A stretch of 64,000 nt of DNA from Atopobium sp. (GTDB lineage Bacteria > Actinomycetota > Coriobacteriia > Coriobacteriales > Atopobiaceae): contig JAIJTS010000006.1 in the NCBI GenBank assembly GCA_022732885.1, forward strand, positions 23,659 through 87,658, read 5' to 3'. Shown one piece after another: positions 63,739 through 64,000 of the stretch; the stretch's first letter is position 1, and each line of letters opens with the position of its first letter. The translations under genes and the position numbers were made by a program. The notes below the pieces were generated by a model. That model had not been told where the DNA came from. It did no database searches and saw nothing but the letters and a program-made list of their open reading frames with translations.

Positions 63739-64000
63739 TTAAGCGCTTGCACCTGAGGTGGCGTCTACGCCTGCACTTGGTGCGTGAGCACCGGCAGCAG
63801 GTGCTGGGCCGCCAGCTGGTGGAACAACTGCACCATTAGCGCTTACAAGACATTGACCTGTGGTTTGTAGGTACCAATCCAACCATGGCTTAAAGTTGAA
63901 GACAATCTCGTTGATGCCTGCGTAAGATCCATCAGGGTAGTACATTGCCTGGTAGTTATGGGTGTTGATGATGTCAGCTGGTGTACCTGGGACAATGGTA
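63739..64000 (-). CDS. C-terminal part of an unrecognised protein
   Basis: The gene runs off the right edge; the last 86 or so codons are visible. Sequence reads GTPADIINTHNYQAMYYPDGS, then GINEIVFNFKPWLDWYLQTTGQCLV, followed by a low-complexity tail of Pro, Ala and Gly (VVPPAGGPAPAAGAHAPSAG) ending ATSGASA. The tail looks like a linker rather than a sorting signal, since no LPXTG or membrane helix follows. I do not recognise the family. Confidence 0.55.
   Translation of the reverse strand, partial: TIVPGTPADIINTHNYQAMYYPDGSYAGINEIVFNFKPWLDWYLQTTGQCLVSANGAVVPPAGGPAPAAGAHAPSAGVDATSGASA

Overview
The window reads as part of a chromosome of an oral or gut actinobacterium of the class Coriobacteriia, family Atopobiaceae, most like Lancefieldella (formerly Atopobium). 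The grounds are the TsaB-RimI-TsaD triple fusion, a Veg homologue next to ispE, a saccharolytic and PTS-rich gene set, moderate GC, and LPXTG and LCP wall genes. The genus is inferred from gene content, not from a search.

Layout. 1-2849: galactitol-type PTS (EIIB tail, EIIC, a small membrane protein, EIIA). 3528-7315: peptidase T, a membrane protein, two HAD phosphatases. 7566-14365: ROK-like repressor, then permease, HyuA-type protein, HEXXH protein and FAD oxidoreductase. 14412-19554: tRNA-Val, rph, rdgB, nagB, a membrane protein, veg, ispE, tRNA-Pro. 19789-23495: ascorbate-type PTS EIIC and EIIB with a split transketolase. 23904-33340: hydroxyacyl-CoA dehydrogenase, a GIY-YIG/DUF2075 protein, an RpiR regulator divergent from a gnd-PTS operon, a cellobiose-type EIIC and a flavodoxin. 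33632-43722: tsaB-rimI-tsaD, nadE, groES, groEL, a double-ferredoxin protein and ychF. 43883-47574: LCP protein and LPXTG adhesin. 48113-54040: guaA followed by an island ending in a second, displaced copy of the guaA 3' end. 54365-58900: IS256-type remnant, DUF262 protein, RclA-like reductase and decayed sequence. 58900-64000: ABC-F protein, methyltransferase, a GH2 gene broken by a stop codon, and a partial gene.

How it fits together: the core is sugar uptake by PTS feeding glucosamine-6-phosphate, pentose-phosphate and 6-phosphogluconate steps, with housekeeping genes between. The 49.4-58.9 kb part is accessory: AAA ATPase, fragments of a TMEM175-like channel and a SirTM sirtuin, an intact zinc macrodomain hydrolase, a Fic protein, a DUF262 protein and an oxidant-resistance reductase.

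The most unusual signal is not a gene. The octamer GGCGAGAA (extended form TGGCGAGAAR) occurs 28 times on the two strands, against about 2 expected from base composition. It lies in several reading frames and between genes, and in two rho-independent terminators it forms both arms of the stem. That is the arrangement known for DNA-uptake sequences of Neisseria and Haemophilus. A second signal is a three-copy intergenic element of about 150-190 bp with conserved inverted ends and unrelated middles.
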